Assembly (NCBI RefSeq): GCF_003604215.1
Contig: NZ_QXGS01000002.1
Location: 310,001-374,000 of the forward strand
Direction of reading: 5' to 3'
Source of the DNA: Teichococcus vastitatis
GTDB taxonomy: Bacteria; Pseudomonadota; Alphaproteobacteria; Acetobacterales; Acetobacteraceae
Length of the DNA stretch: 64,000 bases
The notes beneath the pieces are model-generated. The model did no database searches, was not told the DNA's origin, and saw nothing but the letters and a program-made list of their open reading frames with translations. Positions 1 through 8,405 of the stretch are shown piece by piece. The position numbers and the translations under genes were made by a program. How positions within the stretch are numbered: the first letter of the stretch is position 1; each line of letters starts with the position of its first letter.

Positions 1-229
1 GCAGGATGCGGTCGTTCGGGATGTCGGACCACAGCAGGGCGCGGTGATCGCCGAACCAGACCGGCCCCTCGGCCCAGCGGCAGCCGCCGGCGATCTTCTC
101 CACCGCGCCGTTCATGGCGCGGAAGCCCAGGAAGGCAGGATCGAAGGCGCGGAAGCGCGGGTCGGGGTAGCGCTGGCTCGGCTCCCACGGCGTCTCGTTC
201 TGGCCTTCCATGGCGATGGGCTGGCTCAT
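1..229 (-). CDS. SMP-30/gluconolactonase/LRE family protein, N-terminal part
   Basis: The first 76 codons are present and the gene runs off the left edge, so only the N-terminus can be read. It starts at the ATG complementary to 227-229. Residues around 50-76 contain the segment GGCRWAEGPVWFGD followed by LLWSDIPNDRI, the usual first blade of SMP-30/gluconolactonase beta-propellers (lactone hydrolases that open sugar lactones in the periplasm or cytosol). There is no signal peptide at this start. The substrate cannot be judged from this fragment; family assignment is from the propeller motif only. Confidence 0.75.
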   Translation of the reverse strand, partial: MSQPIAMEGQNETPWEPSQRYPDPRFRAFDPAFLGFRAMNGAVEKIAGGCRWAEGPVWFGDHRALLWSDIPNDRIL

Positions 230-297
230 GCGGCGTCTCCTTGAGCGGTTTTGCGTCTAGACTGCCACCTTGTCGGATGTCAGACCAGCCGCGGAGC

Positions 298-804
298 TCA
301 GCGGCGAAACACCCGTTCGGCCCCCACCAGCACGGCATCATAGGGCAGGGCGGCGCCTTCCCGCACCCGCCAGTACCAGCGTTCCATCAGCCCGTGCGAG
401 GCCTCGGGCGGCGGCACGGCCTGGGCCGGCAGGCCGAACAGCCGCAGCAGCATCCGGCAGCGCGGCAGGTGGTAGCCGCTGCTGGCGGCATACACCGGCC
501 CCTGGTGGCCGCGCAGCATGGCGGCGCAGGCGCGGGCCGATTGCAGCGTATCCCTGGCGGTGTTCTCCTCCCGGATGGCACTCCCCGCCACGCCGAGATC
601 CTGCAGCAGCCGCCGCATCACCTCCGACTCGGGCGGGCCGTGGCGGCCCTGGCCGCCCGTTGGGATAAAGAGCGGGTCGGACAGGGTGGCGCCGAAGGCG
701 GCTGCGGCCATGACGCGGCGGCGCAGGGTCAGGCTGGGACCGCCATCGGCGCGCACGGCGGCGCCGAAGATGATGATGACCGGACGGGGCGCCGCCCCGC
801 TCAT
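298..804 (-). CDS. YdcF/ElyC-like DUF218 domain protein
   Basis: A 168-residue protein with the DUF218 layout: a beta strand followed by a glycine (VIIIFGAAV) near the N-terminus, GGQGRHGPPESEVM in the middle, the conserved EENTARDTLQSA helix and the ASSGYHLPRCRMLLR segment near residue 110. Members of this family include E. coli YdcF, SanA and ElyC, some of which act in envelope or peptidoglycan homeostasis. No transmembrane anchor is visible here, so this is the short soluble form. The gene overlaps the downstream end of the methyltransferase gene by 4 bases (801-804), suggesting co-transcription. The exact function is unknown. Confidence 0.8.
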   Translation of the reverse strand: MSGAAPRPVIIIFGAAVRADGGPSLTLRRRVMAAAAFGATLSDPLFIPTGGQGRHGPPESEVMRRLLQDLGVAGSAIREENTARDTLQSARACAAMLRGHQGPVYAASSGYHLPRCRMLLRLFGLPAQAVPPPEASHGLMERWYWRVREGAALPYDAVLVGAERVFRR

Positions 805-2036
805 GCGGGAGCCGCCAGCAGCAGGCGGTTCAATGGCTCCAGCGCGTCCCGCAGCAGGGCGAGGTCGCGCCGGAAGGCATCCGCGCGGATGCCGCGTTCC
901 GCCAGCACCGCGCCGATGGCGCCGATGCTGCGGCGGCCATCCACCAGCGGCAGGATGGCCGAGGCCAGGCGCGGCATCGGCACGCCAATCCGCAGCCCGT
1001 CATAGGTGACGCGCAGCACGCCGTCGCCCGGGATGCCCTTGCCCAGTGCGGCCCCGTCCAGCTCGCGCAGCACGGGTATCGCCTGGTCATCCGACCAGTC
1101 GGGCCGCGGTGCCTCCTCCCGCGTGCAGTAGGCGATGTGAATGCCCATGTTGCCGCAGATCGCCTCGGCCAGGGCGGCGCGCGCCACCGGGTCCAGCGCT
1201 GCGGTGCGGGCGCGCAGCTTCGGGTCGTTCAGGTAGCGGTCGGGATCGTAGCGCAGCGGCTCGACGAAACAGCGCAGCCGCAGCCCCGCGTCCTCGATCA
1301 GGGCCACGAGCTGCGGCACGGTGAACGACACGTCGCGCGGATTCAGCAACAGGTCGTAGAGCCCGGCATCGCCGCCCTCGAGGTGGTCGGTGATCCAGGG
1401 GTTGCGGCGCAGCCAGGCGGTGTCCGGCGCCTGCTTCCACAGCCGCTTCGCGATTTCCACCCGGGCCGGCGGCGTTTCCGACTCGGGCGCCAACAGGCGC
1501 AGCGCATCCTGCAGCATGTAGACGCCGGTACGACCATGCGGGGCATACACCATCAGCCCGACACCGCCGCCCGGCGCCAGCGCCCCGGCCAGGGCGCGCA
1601 GCCCCGCCGCCGGGTCCGGCAGGTGGTGCAGCACGCCGCAGCAATCGATGTAGTCGAACAGCCCGAGGCCCAGCGCCCGCAGGTCCAGCAACGAGCCCGA
1701 TTCGAACCGGACATTGTCCAGCCCGCGCTGCGCGGCGCGCGCTTCGGCCACCTGCCGCGCGGCGGCGGAACGATCCAGCCACACCACCTCCCCGGGGCGG
1801 CCGGCCCAGGCCATCTGCTGCGCCAGCATCATCGTGCCATCGCCGCTGCCGCCGCCGGCCATCAGCGCGCGCAGCGGCTGCGCGGCCGGGCGGCGGGCGC
1901 CGAAGATCCAGTGGTCGATCTCCCGCAGGTGGCTGGGGCTGCCGACAATCAGCCGCTTCGCCTCCTCGCGCGGGTCGCGCTGCGGATAGGGAAAGGCTTC
2001 ATACTGCTCGGCGAGGCGGGCATCGGTGGCGTCCAT
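801..2036 (-). CDS. class I SAM-dependent methyltransferase
   Basis: A 411-residue protein starting at the ATG at 2034-2036 (MDATDARLAEQYE); an upstream in-frame start at 2093 would add 19 residues that look non-conserved. After an N-terminal segment AFPYPQRDPREEAKR, a Rossmann methyltransferase core follows: motif I AGGGSGDGT (about residue 58), an acidic motif II at WLDRSAAA, then FDYIDCCGVLHHLPDP and APGGGVGLMVYA, the typical post-I and motif III positions. The C-terminal 150 residues form an additional region of unknown role. Such proteins with the N-terminal YPQR tract are often annotated as generic methyltransferases; the substrate is unknown. Confidence 0.8.
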   Translation of the reverse strand: MDATDARLAEQYEAFPYPQRDPREEAKRLIVGSPSHLREIDHWIFGARRPAAQPLRALMAGGGSGDGTMMLAQQMAWAGRPGEVVWLDRSAAARQVAEARAAQRGLDNVRFESGSLLDLRALGLGLFDYIDCCGVLHHLPDPAAGLRALAGALAPGGGVGLMVYAPHGRTGVYMLQDALRLLAPESETPPARVEIAKRLWKQAPDTAWLRRNPWITDHLEGGDAGLYDLLLNPRDVSFTVPQLVALIEDAGLRLRCFVEPLRYDPDRYLNDPKLRARTAALDPVARAALAEAICGNMGIHIAYCTREEAPRPDWSDDQAIPVLRELDGAALGKGIPGDGVLRVTYDGLRIGVPMPRLASAILPLVDGRRSIGAIGAVLAERGIRADAFRRDLALLRDALEPLNRLLLAAPA

Positions 2037-2102
2037 GGCCCCTCGCATTAGGGGATGCGGTTGATCCTTGCCAGGGGCGGGGAGGGCCGCCATCTGCCGT
2101 CC

Positions 2103-2195
2103 ATGCCCTCCATCCCGACCTTGTCCCGCATCATCCTGGTGCTACTGGTGGTCAGCGCCCTGGTGCGGATCGTCGCCTTTGCCTGGGGATATTGA
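2103..2195 (+). CDS. candidate 30-residue single-span membrane peptide
   Basis: This short frame lies in the gap between two minus-strand genes. It encodes a short polar start (MPSIPTLSR), about 18 hydrophobic residues (IILVLLVVSALVRIVAFAW) and ends GY. A GGAGG is present at 2081-2085 but is 17 bases from the ATG, longer than usual. The composition is typical of small single-pass membrane proteins, yet high-GC DNA can give such frames by chance, so this is only a candidate with no assigned function. Confidence 0.3.
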   Translation: MPSIPTLSRIILVLLVVSALVRIVAFAWGY

Positions 2196-2203
2196 GCCGC
2201 GGC

Positions 2204-2518
2204 TCAGTCGCGCAACGGGTCGTGGCCCCAGTTCATCAGCGATTTGCGCCAGCGCGTGTCGCTGATGTCGCCATCGGGGCGCTGCTTGATGTGCCGGTGC
2301 ACGTAGCCGATGACCTTGCGCATGGCGGCGTAGTCGTCATCGTCGAGGTCGGCCTGCTTCTTGGCCTTCAGCTCCAGGATCCGCTCGCCCATCCGGTGGC
2401 CGACGGCCTCGCCATCGCCCTTGCCGGTGACCTTCTCGCCCTCGCTGGTCATGCCGACGGATTGACTGTCCTCGCCCTCCAGCCACTTCCGCAGCGCGGC
2501 GGGGGTCATGTTCACCAC
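2204..2518 (-). CDS. DUF3140 domain protein (apparently 5'-frameshifted)
   Basis: The 104 residues from the GTG at 2516-2518 match the DUF3140 layout: [53 protein letters not shown] and the C-terminal [14 protein letters not shown]. The conserved family segment begins earlier, with LAEFKRVV, which is present in frame just upstream of the GTG without an ATG. An ATG overlapping the stop of the preceding DUF5872 gene (ATGA at 2565-2568) starts a good N-terminus but is one frame off; one extra C in the CCCC run at 2545-2548 would join the two. So this is either a real frameshift, a sequencing error, or a GTG start on a shortened protein. Function unknown. Confidence 0.7.
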   Translation of the reverse strand: MVNMTPAALRKWLEGEDSQSVGMTSEGEKVTGKGDGEAVGHRMGERILELKAKKQADLDDDDYAAMRKVIGYVHRHIKQRPDGDISDTRWRKSLMNWGHDPLRD

Positions 2519-2564
2519 CCGCTTGAACTCGGCCAGGGTATGCCGGGGTCGTCCTGCGGGCTGC

Positions 2565-3074
2565 TCATGCGGCGCGGCCCAGTGCGCGGGCGAGTTGTGC
2601 CTTGTCCATGCGGGAACGGCCCGGGATGTTGCGCTTGCGGGCTTCCGCCATCAGCGCCTGCTTGGTGTCGCCGCCGCCGCCCCGGCGGGTGCTGGCCGCC
2701 TTGCGGGCCACGTCCCTGGGCTGGGCACTGAATTGCTGGCCCTTGCGGCCGTCGGCCCGCTTCTTGGCGGTGGAGCGGGCATATTCCTCGTCGGTGAGCT
2801 TGTCGCGGGCCTTCTTCGGCAGATAGCGCTCGCCGGTCTTGCCGCTTTCCTGGCCGGATTTGGTGCCCCATTCCTCCTCCGTCCATTGCCGGAGGTGGTT
2901 GTCGGCGGTTTTGCCGCCCTGGTAGCCGCCGCCTTCCTTTTTGTATTCGGCGCTGGCCATCTGCGCCTTGCGCGCCGACCATTGGCCGGGTTTGCCGCCC
3001 TTGTCACCCTGGGTGACCTCGCGCTTCACCTTGTCCCAGAGCTTGGGATCGGTCTTTTTCGCGGTCGCGGCCAT
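2565..3074 (-). CDS. DUF5872 domain protein, basic
   Basis: A 169-residue, lysine- and glycine-rich soluble protein. The first half has [38 protein letters not shown] and [13 protein letters not shown], the segments seen in DUF5872 proteins (formerly called plasmid stabilisation proteins). The C-terminus, [20 protein letters not shown], resembles short SAP/Rho-N-like helix pairs that bind nucleic acids. The high basic charge supports nucleic-acid association, but that is inference. Its stop codon overlaps the likely original start of the DUF3140 gene (ATGA), so the two are a translationally coupled pair. No enzymatic motif is visible. Confidence 0.7.
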   Translation of the reverse strand: MAATAKKTDPKLWDKVKREVTQGDKGGKPGQWSARKAQMASAEYKKEGGGYQGGKTADNHLRQWTEEEWGTKSGQESGKTGERYLPKKARDKLTDEEYARSTAKKRADGRKGQQFSAQPRDVARKAASTRRGGGGDTKQALMAEARKRNIPGRSRMDKAQLARALGRAA

Positions 3075-3164
3075 GCTGCTCCACCTGCACAGGAACGGGT
3101 GGTGCAGAAACGCTCCGGCTTGGAAGGCGGTTGCCGCGCGGCGATCACCCGCGCGGCGGCCGGC

Positions 3165-3491
3165 TCAGTTCTCTTCCTCGCGGTCGGTCTCGACCTCGAT
3201 CTCGCTGTCGATGTCGTCCTCGGCGTCCTCGAGGTCGTCGGCGTCTTCCAGCGCGTCCTCGTCGCCCACATCCTCGAGCTCGACATCGTCATCCGTGTCG
3301 GGATCGGCGACGACGGGCGCGCGCTTCTTCACCTTCTCCTCCACCGGGGCGGCGGCGCGGCGGGCGCGCGGCTGCTCGGCCGGCTGCTCGGTGCCGCATT
3401 TCGGGCACACCGCCGGCTGGCGAGTCATGTCGTAGAACTTCGCACCGCAAGCGACACAGGTGCGTTTCAGACCCAGTTCGGGCTTGGCCAT
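3165..3491 (-). CDS. TIGR02300 family acidic zinc-ribbon protein
   Basis: A 108-residue protein with a conserved N-terminus: [20 protein letters not shown], then [13 protein letters not shown], giving two CxxC pairs for a zinc ribbon within residues 12-33. The second half is a long run of Asp and Glu. This is the TIGR02300 (FYDLN acid) family of alphaproteobacteria; here the signature is FYDMTRQP. It is divergently transcribed from aroA, an arrangement commonly seen in alphaproteobacteria. The start ATG is at 3489-3491; longer in-frame extensions run into the aroA upstream region and lack conservation. The molecular role of the family is unknown. Confidence 0.85.
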   Translation of the reverse strand: MAKPELGLKRTCVACGAKFYDMTRQPAVCPKCGTEQPAEQPRARRAAAPVEEKVKKRAPVVADPDTDDDVELEDVGDEDALEDADDLEDAEDDIDSEIEVETDREEEN

Positions 3492-3552
3492 CAGCGTGAT
3501 TATCCCGGGGAAAGGCGGGCCAGGGACGGGCCGGCCGAGAAGCACGGGGCGC

Positions 3553-3580
3553 ATTGCCACGCACCCCGGCCCCATGTCAA
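3553..3580 (-). promoter_or_regulatory. candidate sigma70 promoter for the TIGR02300 gene
   Basis: Read on the minus strand, a perfect TTGACA (3575-3580) is followed after 16 bases by GGCAAT (3553-3558). It lies 60-90 bases upstream of the TIGR02300 start and inside the divergent gap shared with aroA. The -35 is excellent and the -10 weak, which is common in GC-rich alphaproteobacteria. Confidence 0.45.
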
Positions 3581-3593
3581 ACCCCTGCGCATC

Positions 3594-4961
3594 ATGGGCC
3601 ATGACACCAATTCGCGCCCGCTGCGCGCTTTCCGCCCGCCGCAAGGCCTGACCGGCCGGCTGCGCGTCGCCGGCGACAAGTCGATCAGCCATCGCGCGCT
3701 GATGTTCGGCGCCCTCGCCGTGGGCCGCACCGAGATCACCGGCCTGCTGGAAGGCGAGGACGTGCTGCGCACCGCCGCCGCCATGCGCGCCCTCGGCGCC
3801 ACGGTGGAACGGCTGGGCGAGGGGCATTGGATCGTTGCCGGGCGCGGCGTCGGCGGCCTGACCGAGCCCGCCGACGTGCTGGACATGGGCAATTCAGGAA
3901 CCGCGGCGCGGCTGATCTGCGGCCTGCTGGCCGGCCACCCGATCTTCGCCGTGCTGACCGGCGACGCTTCGCTGCGCTCGCGCCCGATGCGGCGGGTGAC
4001 CGAGCCGCTGGCGGCGTCCGGCGCCCGCTTCAGCGGCCGCGCCGGCGGCCGGCTGCCGCTGGCGGTGGAAGGCGCCGCCGAGCCGATGCCGCTCGACTAC
4101 ACCCTGCCCATCGCCTCGGCGCAGGTGAAGTCGGCGGTGCTGCTGGCCGGGCTCTGCGCCCGCGGCGTGACCCGCGTGGTGGAGCCGCAAGCCTCGCGCG
4201 ACCACACCGAGAACATGCTGCGCCATTTCGGCGCCACCGTGCGGGTCACGCCGCAGGGCGAGGGCCGGGTGATCGAGCTGGATGGCCAGCCGGAACTCGT
4301 CGCGGCGCCGGTGGTGGTGCCGGGCGACCCGTCCTCCGCCGCCTTTCCGCTGGTGGCGGCGCTGATCGTGCCCGGTTCCGCCGTGACGGTGGAGGGCGTC
4401 GGGCTGAACCCGCTGCGCACCGGCCTGTTCGCCACGCTGCGGAACATGGGCGCCGACCTCTCGGTGGCCAATGAGCGCACCGAGGGCGGCGAGCCGGTGG
4501 GCGACCTCACCGCCCGCTTCGGCCCCTTGCGCGCCGCCGACGTGCCGCCGGAGCGCGTGCCCTCCATGGTGGACGAGTACCCGGTCCTGGCGGTCGCCGC
4601 CGCCTGCGCCGCGGGAACCAGCCGCTTCCGCGGCCTCGCCGAGTTGCGGGTGAAGGAAAGCGACCGCGTCGCCGCCACCGCCGCGCTGCTGCAGGCCAGT
4701 GGCGTGAGGGTGGAGATCGAAGGCGACGACCTGCTGGTGCACGGCGCCGGCGCCCCGCCGCCCGGCGGCGGCACGGTGGTCACCCACATGGACCACCGCA
4801 TCGCCATGAGCGCGCTGGTGCTGGGCCTCGCCGCCGAGCGCCCGGTGGCGGTGGACGATGGCAGCTTCATCGACACCTCCTTCCCCGGCTTCGCCGAGCT
4901 CATCAACCGCGCCGCCGGTGCCGATGTGCTGCGGCGGTTGAACGCCGCGCCCACGCCGTGA
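3594..4961 (+). CDS. aroA: 3-phosphoshikimate 1-carboxyvinyltransferase (EPSP synthase)
   Basis: This 455-residue enzyme transfers enolpyruvate from PEP to shikimate 3-phosphate in chorismate synthesis. Visible signatures are [13 protein letters not shown] (residues 28-40), [46 protein letters not shown] and LRVKESDR, all typical of the family. The sequence is close to the alphaproteobacterial class that includes Agrobacterium CP4 (shared [13 protein letters not shown] and GDKS patterns). At the position where CP4 carries the Ala linked to glyphosate insensitivity, this protein has Gly ([10 protein letters not shown], Gly102), so a sensitive enzyme is expected, by inference. The start ATG at 3594 gives MGHDTNSRP. 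It overlaps cmk by 4 bases (4958-4961), implying an operon. Confidence 0.97.
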   Translation: MGHDTNSRPLRAFRPPQGLTGRLRVAGDKSISHRALMFGALAVGRTEITGLLEGEDVLRTAAAMRALGATVERLGEGHWIVAGRGVGGLTEPADVLDMGNSGTAARLICGLLAGHPIFAVLTGDASLRSRPMRRVTEPLAASGARFSGRAGGRLPLAVEGAAEPMPLDYTLPIASAQVKSAVLLAGLCARGVTRVVEPQASRDHTENMLRHFGATVRVTPQGEGRVIELDGQPELVAAPVVVPGDPSSAAFPLVAALIVPGSAVTVEGVGLNPLRTGLFATLRNMGADLSVANERTEGGEPVGDLTARFGPLRAADVPPERVPSMVDEYPVLAVAAACAAGTSRFRGLAELRVKESDRVAATAALLQASGVRVEIEGDDLLVHGAGAPPPGGGTVVTHMDHRIAMSALVLGLAAERPVAVDDGSFIDTSFPGFAELINRAAGADVLRRLNAAPTP

Positions 4962-5608
4962 GCGCGGCCGCTCCCCTCGCGGGGGTCGTGATCGCGGTGG
5001 ACGGCCCCGCCGCCGCCGGCAAGGGCACGCTGGCGCGGCGCCTGGCGGCCGAACTGGGCCTGCCCTACCTCGACACCGGCCTGCTCTACCGCGCCACCGG
5101 GCGGCGCGTGCTGGAGGGCGGCGCCGACCCGCGCGACGTGTTCGCGGCCGAAGCCGCCGCGCGTGCCCTGACTGCCGCCGACTTCACCCGCCCCGACCTG
5201 CGCGGCCCGGAGGCCGACATGGCGGCCAGCGCGGTGGCCGCGATCCCCGCCGTGCGCGCCGCGCTGCTGGACTGGCAGCGCGATTTCGGCCGCACCCACG
5301 GCGCCGTGCTGGACGGGCGCGACATCGGCACCGTGGTGTTCCCCGAGGCACCGGTGAAGCTGTTCGTCACCGCCAGCGCCGAACAGCGCGCGCATCGCCG
5401 CTGGATGGAACTGCTGGCGCGGGGCGTCGCCGCCGATCCCGACGCGGTGTTGTCCGAGCTGCGCGCCCGCGACGCGCAGGATTCCTCTCGCGCCGTGGCG
5501 CCGCTGAAGCCGGCCGCCGACGCGCTGACGCTGGACACCACCGCGCTCGACGCCGAGGCCGCCTTTCAGGCCGCCCGCGCCCTGGTGGCGGCGAAGCTCG
5601 GCCGCTAA
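4958..5608 (+). CDS. cmk: cytidylate kinase
   Basis: A 216-residue (d)CMP kinase that phosphorylates CMP and dCMP with ATP. The P-loop is [18 protein letters not shown] (residues 13-30), followed by [37 protein letters not shown] split over residues 116-138, and [13 protein letters not shown] near the C-terminus, all as in bacterial Cmk. It starts with GTG at 4958, overlapping the aroA stop (GTGA), so translation is probably coupled. In many Proteobacteria rpsA follows cmk; here rpsA is at 60-61.7 kb, and a hairpin follows cmk instead. Confidence 0.96.
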   Translation: MSAAAPLAGVVIAVDGPAAAGKGTLARRLAAELGLPYLDTGLLYRATGRRVLEGGADPRDVFAAEAAARALTAADFTRPDLRGPEADMAASAVAAIPAVRAALLDWQRDFGRTHGAVLDGRDIGTVVFPEAPVKLFVTASAEQRAHRRWMELLARGVAADPDAVLSELRARDAQDSSRAVAPLKPAADALTLDTTALDAEAAFQAARALVAAKLGR

Positions 5609-5618
5609 GGCCGCATGT

Positions 5619-5636
5619 CCCCGGCGGAGGCCGGGG
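5619..5636. terminator. bidirectional hairpin between cmk and PBP1A genes
   Basis: A perfect 7-bp inverted repeat (CCCCGGC, loop GGAG, GCCGGGG) sits in the 46-base gap between the converging cmk and PBP1A genes. There is no long T-tract, so this is a structural candidate for termination on both strands. Confidence 0.6.
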
Positions 5637-5654
5637 GGTGGCCCGTTCGAGCGG

Positions 5655-8255
5655 TCAGTACAGCCCGCCCAGGCTGCTGTCGGTTCCGGCCGGGGTGTCG
5701 CTGGACATCAGCCCCTCGCCGATCGGCGGCCGCGCCGCATTCTCGGTGCCGGGGCGGAAGGCTTCCAGGATGGATGCCCCGCCCTCGATCTGCGTGCGCA
5801 CCAGTGCCACGCCCGGCGGGGCGCGGAACGGCACGGGCGGGCTGTTCTTCAGCGCCGCCTCCACCACGTCGTGGAAGATCGGCGCCGCATTGACGCCGCC
5901 GGCCTCCCCGGAGCCGAGCGAGCGCGGCTCGTCGAAGCCCAGCCACACCGCCACCACGATGTCGGGGGTGAAGCCCACGAACCAGTTGTCCATGTAGTCG
6001 TTGGTGGTGCCGGTCTTGCCGGCCACCGGGCGGTTCAGCCCCTCGCCGGCCTTCTTGCCGGAGCCGTATTGCACCACGCCCTGCAGCATCGACACCATCT
6101 GGTAGGCGGCGATCGGGTCGGTGATCTGCTTGCGCTCATCCACCAGCTGCGGCGGCGGCGCATTGGGGCCGGCGTCGCACCGGGCGCAATGGCGGTTGTC
6201 GGCGCGCCAGACCATCTTCCCGAAGCGGTCCTGCACCGTGTCGATCAGTGTCGGCGACACTTCCTTGCCGCCATTGACAAAGGACGCATAGGCGGCGGCC
6301 ATCCGCATCACGGTGGTTTCGCCGGCGCCGAGCGCCATGGACAGCACGCGCGGCATGTTGGGAATGACGTGGAACCGCGCCGCCGTTTCCGCCACGCGCT
6401 CGATGCCCACTTCCTGCGCCAGCCGGATGGTGACCAGGTTCAGCGATTGCTGGATGGCGGTGCGCATGGTCACCCAGCCGCGCGGATTGCCGCTGTAGTT
6501 GGAGGGCTTCCACAGCCCTTGCGGCGTCATGATCTCGATCGGCCCGTCCAGCAGGCGCTGGTTGGGCGGAATGCCCATCTCCAGCGCCGGCAGGTAGACG
6601 AAGGGCTTGAAGGAGGAGCCGGGCTGGCGCAGCGCCTGGGTGGCGCGGTTGAACCAGGATCTGTCGAAGCTCCAGCCGCCGGCCATCGACAGCACCCGCC
6701 CGGTGGCGGGATCGAGCGCCACGATGGCGCCTTCCACCAGCGGCACCTGGCGCAGCGACACGCGCACCGGCCCATTGCCGGCGGCATTGGCCGCGGCGCC
6801 GCGGCCACCCGCCTCGCGCGGTTCCACCAGCACCACGTCGCCGGGCTTCAACACGTCCTGCAGGCGGCGCGGCGGGGCGCCGAGGCGGCCCTGGGCGTTC
6901 ACCGGGCGGGCCCAGCCGGACACGTCAGCCAGCGCCAGCGTGCCCTGGCGCGGCTGCGCCTGGGCCCGGCCTTCCGGACGATCCAGCCAGGCAAGCCGCG
7001 CCTCCCCCGCCTGCACCGACAGCGCCACCGCCAGCCGCCATTCCGGCAGGGCGCCGGCGGGACGGGCCACCTTTTCCAGCGCCGGCATCCACTCGGTGGT
7101 GTCGGCCGAGATGCTGGCCACCGGCCCGCGCCAGCCGCCGCGCCGGCGGTCGTAGGAGGTCAGCCCGGCCTGCAGCGCGCGCTCGGTGGCCTGCTGCAGC
7201 TCGGGCTCCAGGCTGGTTCGCACTACCAGCCCGCCCATGTTGGTCTGGTCCTGGCCGAACCGGGCCACCAGCTCGCGCCGCACTTCCTCGGTGAAATACT
7301 GGCCGGTGGCCAGCAATTCGGGGCGGATGCGGCCGCGCGGCACGATCGGCTCCTGCTTGGCGGCATCGGCCTCGGCGCGCGAAACGGCGCCATCCTCGGC
7401 CATGCGGTCCAGCACCCAGTCGCGCCGCGCCTTGGCGGCCTCCGGATAGCGCAGCGGGTTGTAGTTGTTGGGCGCCTTGGGCAGCGCGCCGAGAAACGCC
7501 GTCTCGCCCAGCGTCAGTTCGTCGAGGCCCTTGTTGAAGTAGTTCATCGCCGCGGCGGCGACGCCATAGGCCTGCTGGCCCAGGAAGATCTCGTTCAGGT
7601 AGATCTCGAGGATCCGCTCCTTGGGCATGGCGGATTCCAGGCGGAACGCCAGGATCGCTTCCCGCACCTTGCGCAGGATGGTGCGGTCATTGCCCACCAG
7701 CATGTTCTTGGCGACCTGCTGAGTGATGGTGGAGGCGCCCAGCGCCCGCCGCCCGCTCATCAGCCCCTCGACGTTCTGCACCGTGGCGCGGCTGAGCGCC
7801 AGGAAGTCGACGCCGGGATGGGTCCAGAAATTCTGGTCCTCGGCGGACACGAAGGCGGCCTGCAGGCGCGGCGGGATGGCACCGATCGGCAGGAACACGC
7901 GGCGTTCCGTCGCCAGCTCCGCCATGAGCCGGGAATCGGCGGCATAGATGCGGCTCATCTGCGGCGGCTGGTAGTCGGCCAGCCAGGCATGTTCCGGCAG
8001 GTCGCCGGCGGCCTCGCGGTACACGCCATAGGCGCCAAGGGCAGCCACCACGCCGCCGGCCACCACCACCCCCATGCCGAGGCCGGTGAGCCGGACGATC
8101 CAGCGCCCGATGCCGCGCCCGCCGCCGCCCGAGTCGGCGCGGCCCTTGCGCGGTGGCCTGGGCGGACGGCCGGGCGGCGCGGCCTGCGGGGTGGGGGAGG
8201 GTGGCGCGCGGTCCCCCACCAGGGGGCGGTCGGCGCGGAGATCATTCGGTGCCAT
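5655..8255 (-). CDS. mrcA: penicillin-binding protein 1A (bifunctional transglycosylase/transpeptidase)
   Basis: An 866-residue class A PBP. A proline-rich cytoplasmic tail (1-50) is followed by one membrane span (about 54-76). The GT51 glycosyltransferase domain has the catalytic Glu139 in SAEDQNFWTHPG and STITQQVAKN. An OB-like insertion (about 370-500) separates it from the transpeptidase, which carries S547-S-F-K550 (SxxK), S604-L-N606 (SxN) and K747-T-G749. All catalytic residues are present. It polymerises and cross-links peptidoglycan in the periplasm. The gene converges on cmk; about 150 bases without a gene lie upstream (8256-8405). Confidence 0.96.
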   Translation of the reverse strand: MAPNDLRADRPLVGDRAPPSPTPQAAPPGRPPRPPRKGRADSGGGGRGIGRWIVRLTGLGMGVVVAGGVVAALGAYGVYREAAGDLPEHAWLADYQPPQMSRIYAADSRLMAELATERRVFLPIGAIPPRLQAAFVSAEDQNFWTHPGVDFLALSRATVQNVEGLMSGRRALGASTITQQVAKNMLVGNDRTILRKVREAILAFRLESAMPKERILEIYLNEIFLGQQAYGVAAAAMNYFNKGLDELTLGETAFLGALPKAPNNYNPLRYPEAAKARRDWVLDRMAEDGAVSRAEADAAKQEPIVPRGRIRPELLATGQYFTEEVRRELVARFGQDQTNMGGLVVRTSLEPELQQATERALQAGLTSYDRRRGGWRGPVASISADTTEWMPALEKVARPAGALPEWRLAVALSVQAGEARLAWLDRPEGRAQAQPRQGTLALADVSGWARPVNAQGRLGAPPRRLQDVLKPGDVVLVEPREAGGRGAAANAAGNGPVRVSLRQVPLVEGAIVALDPATGRVLSMAGGWSFDRSWFNRATQALRQPGSSFKPFVYLPALEMGIPPNQRLLDGPIEIMTPQGLWKPSNYSGNPRGWVTMRTAIQQSLNLVTIRLAQEVGIERVAETAARFHVIPNMPRVLSMALGAGETTVMRMAAAYASFVNGGKEVSPTLIDTVQDRFGKMVWRADNRHCARCDAGPNAPPPQLVDERKQITDPIAAYQMVSMLQGVVQYGSGKKAGEGLNRPVAGKTGTTNDYMDNWFVGFTPDIVVAVWLGFDEPRSLGSGEAGGVNAAPIFHDVVEAALKNSPPVPFRAPPGVALVRTQIEGGASILEAFRPGTENAARPPIGEGLMSSDTPAGTDSSLGGLY

Positions 8256-8405
8256 GGCGGGCTCCCCTTACACCGATGGCCCGCGGGAGGCGAAGCACCG
8301 AGTGAACACAGCCCGCACATAGGCGCGTGATCAGCCTTTCGCCACCCGCGCGGCCAGGCTGGCGTTTGCGAAGTTGTTGCTTTCCGGTGATTTCGCCCTG
8401 GTGGA

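Noticed and set aside
3492-3593. A riboswitch or leader peptide before aroA
   Set aside because: The gap of about 100 bases is shared with a divergent gene and shows no aromatic-codon leader or recognisable aptamer.
5871-8330. An 819-codon plus-strand frame opposite the PBP1A gene
   Set aside because: Same reason: antisense to a gene with complete catalytic motifs, no ribosome site, and unrealistic composition.
8256-8405. A regulatory element upstream of the PBP1A gene
   Set aside because: The 150-base gap shows no clear promoter hexamers or palindrome worth reporting.
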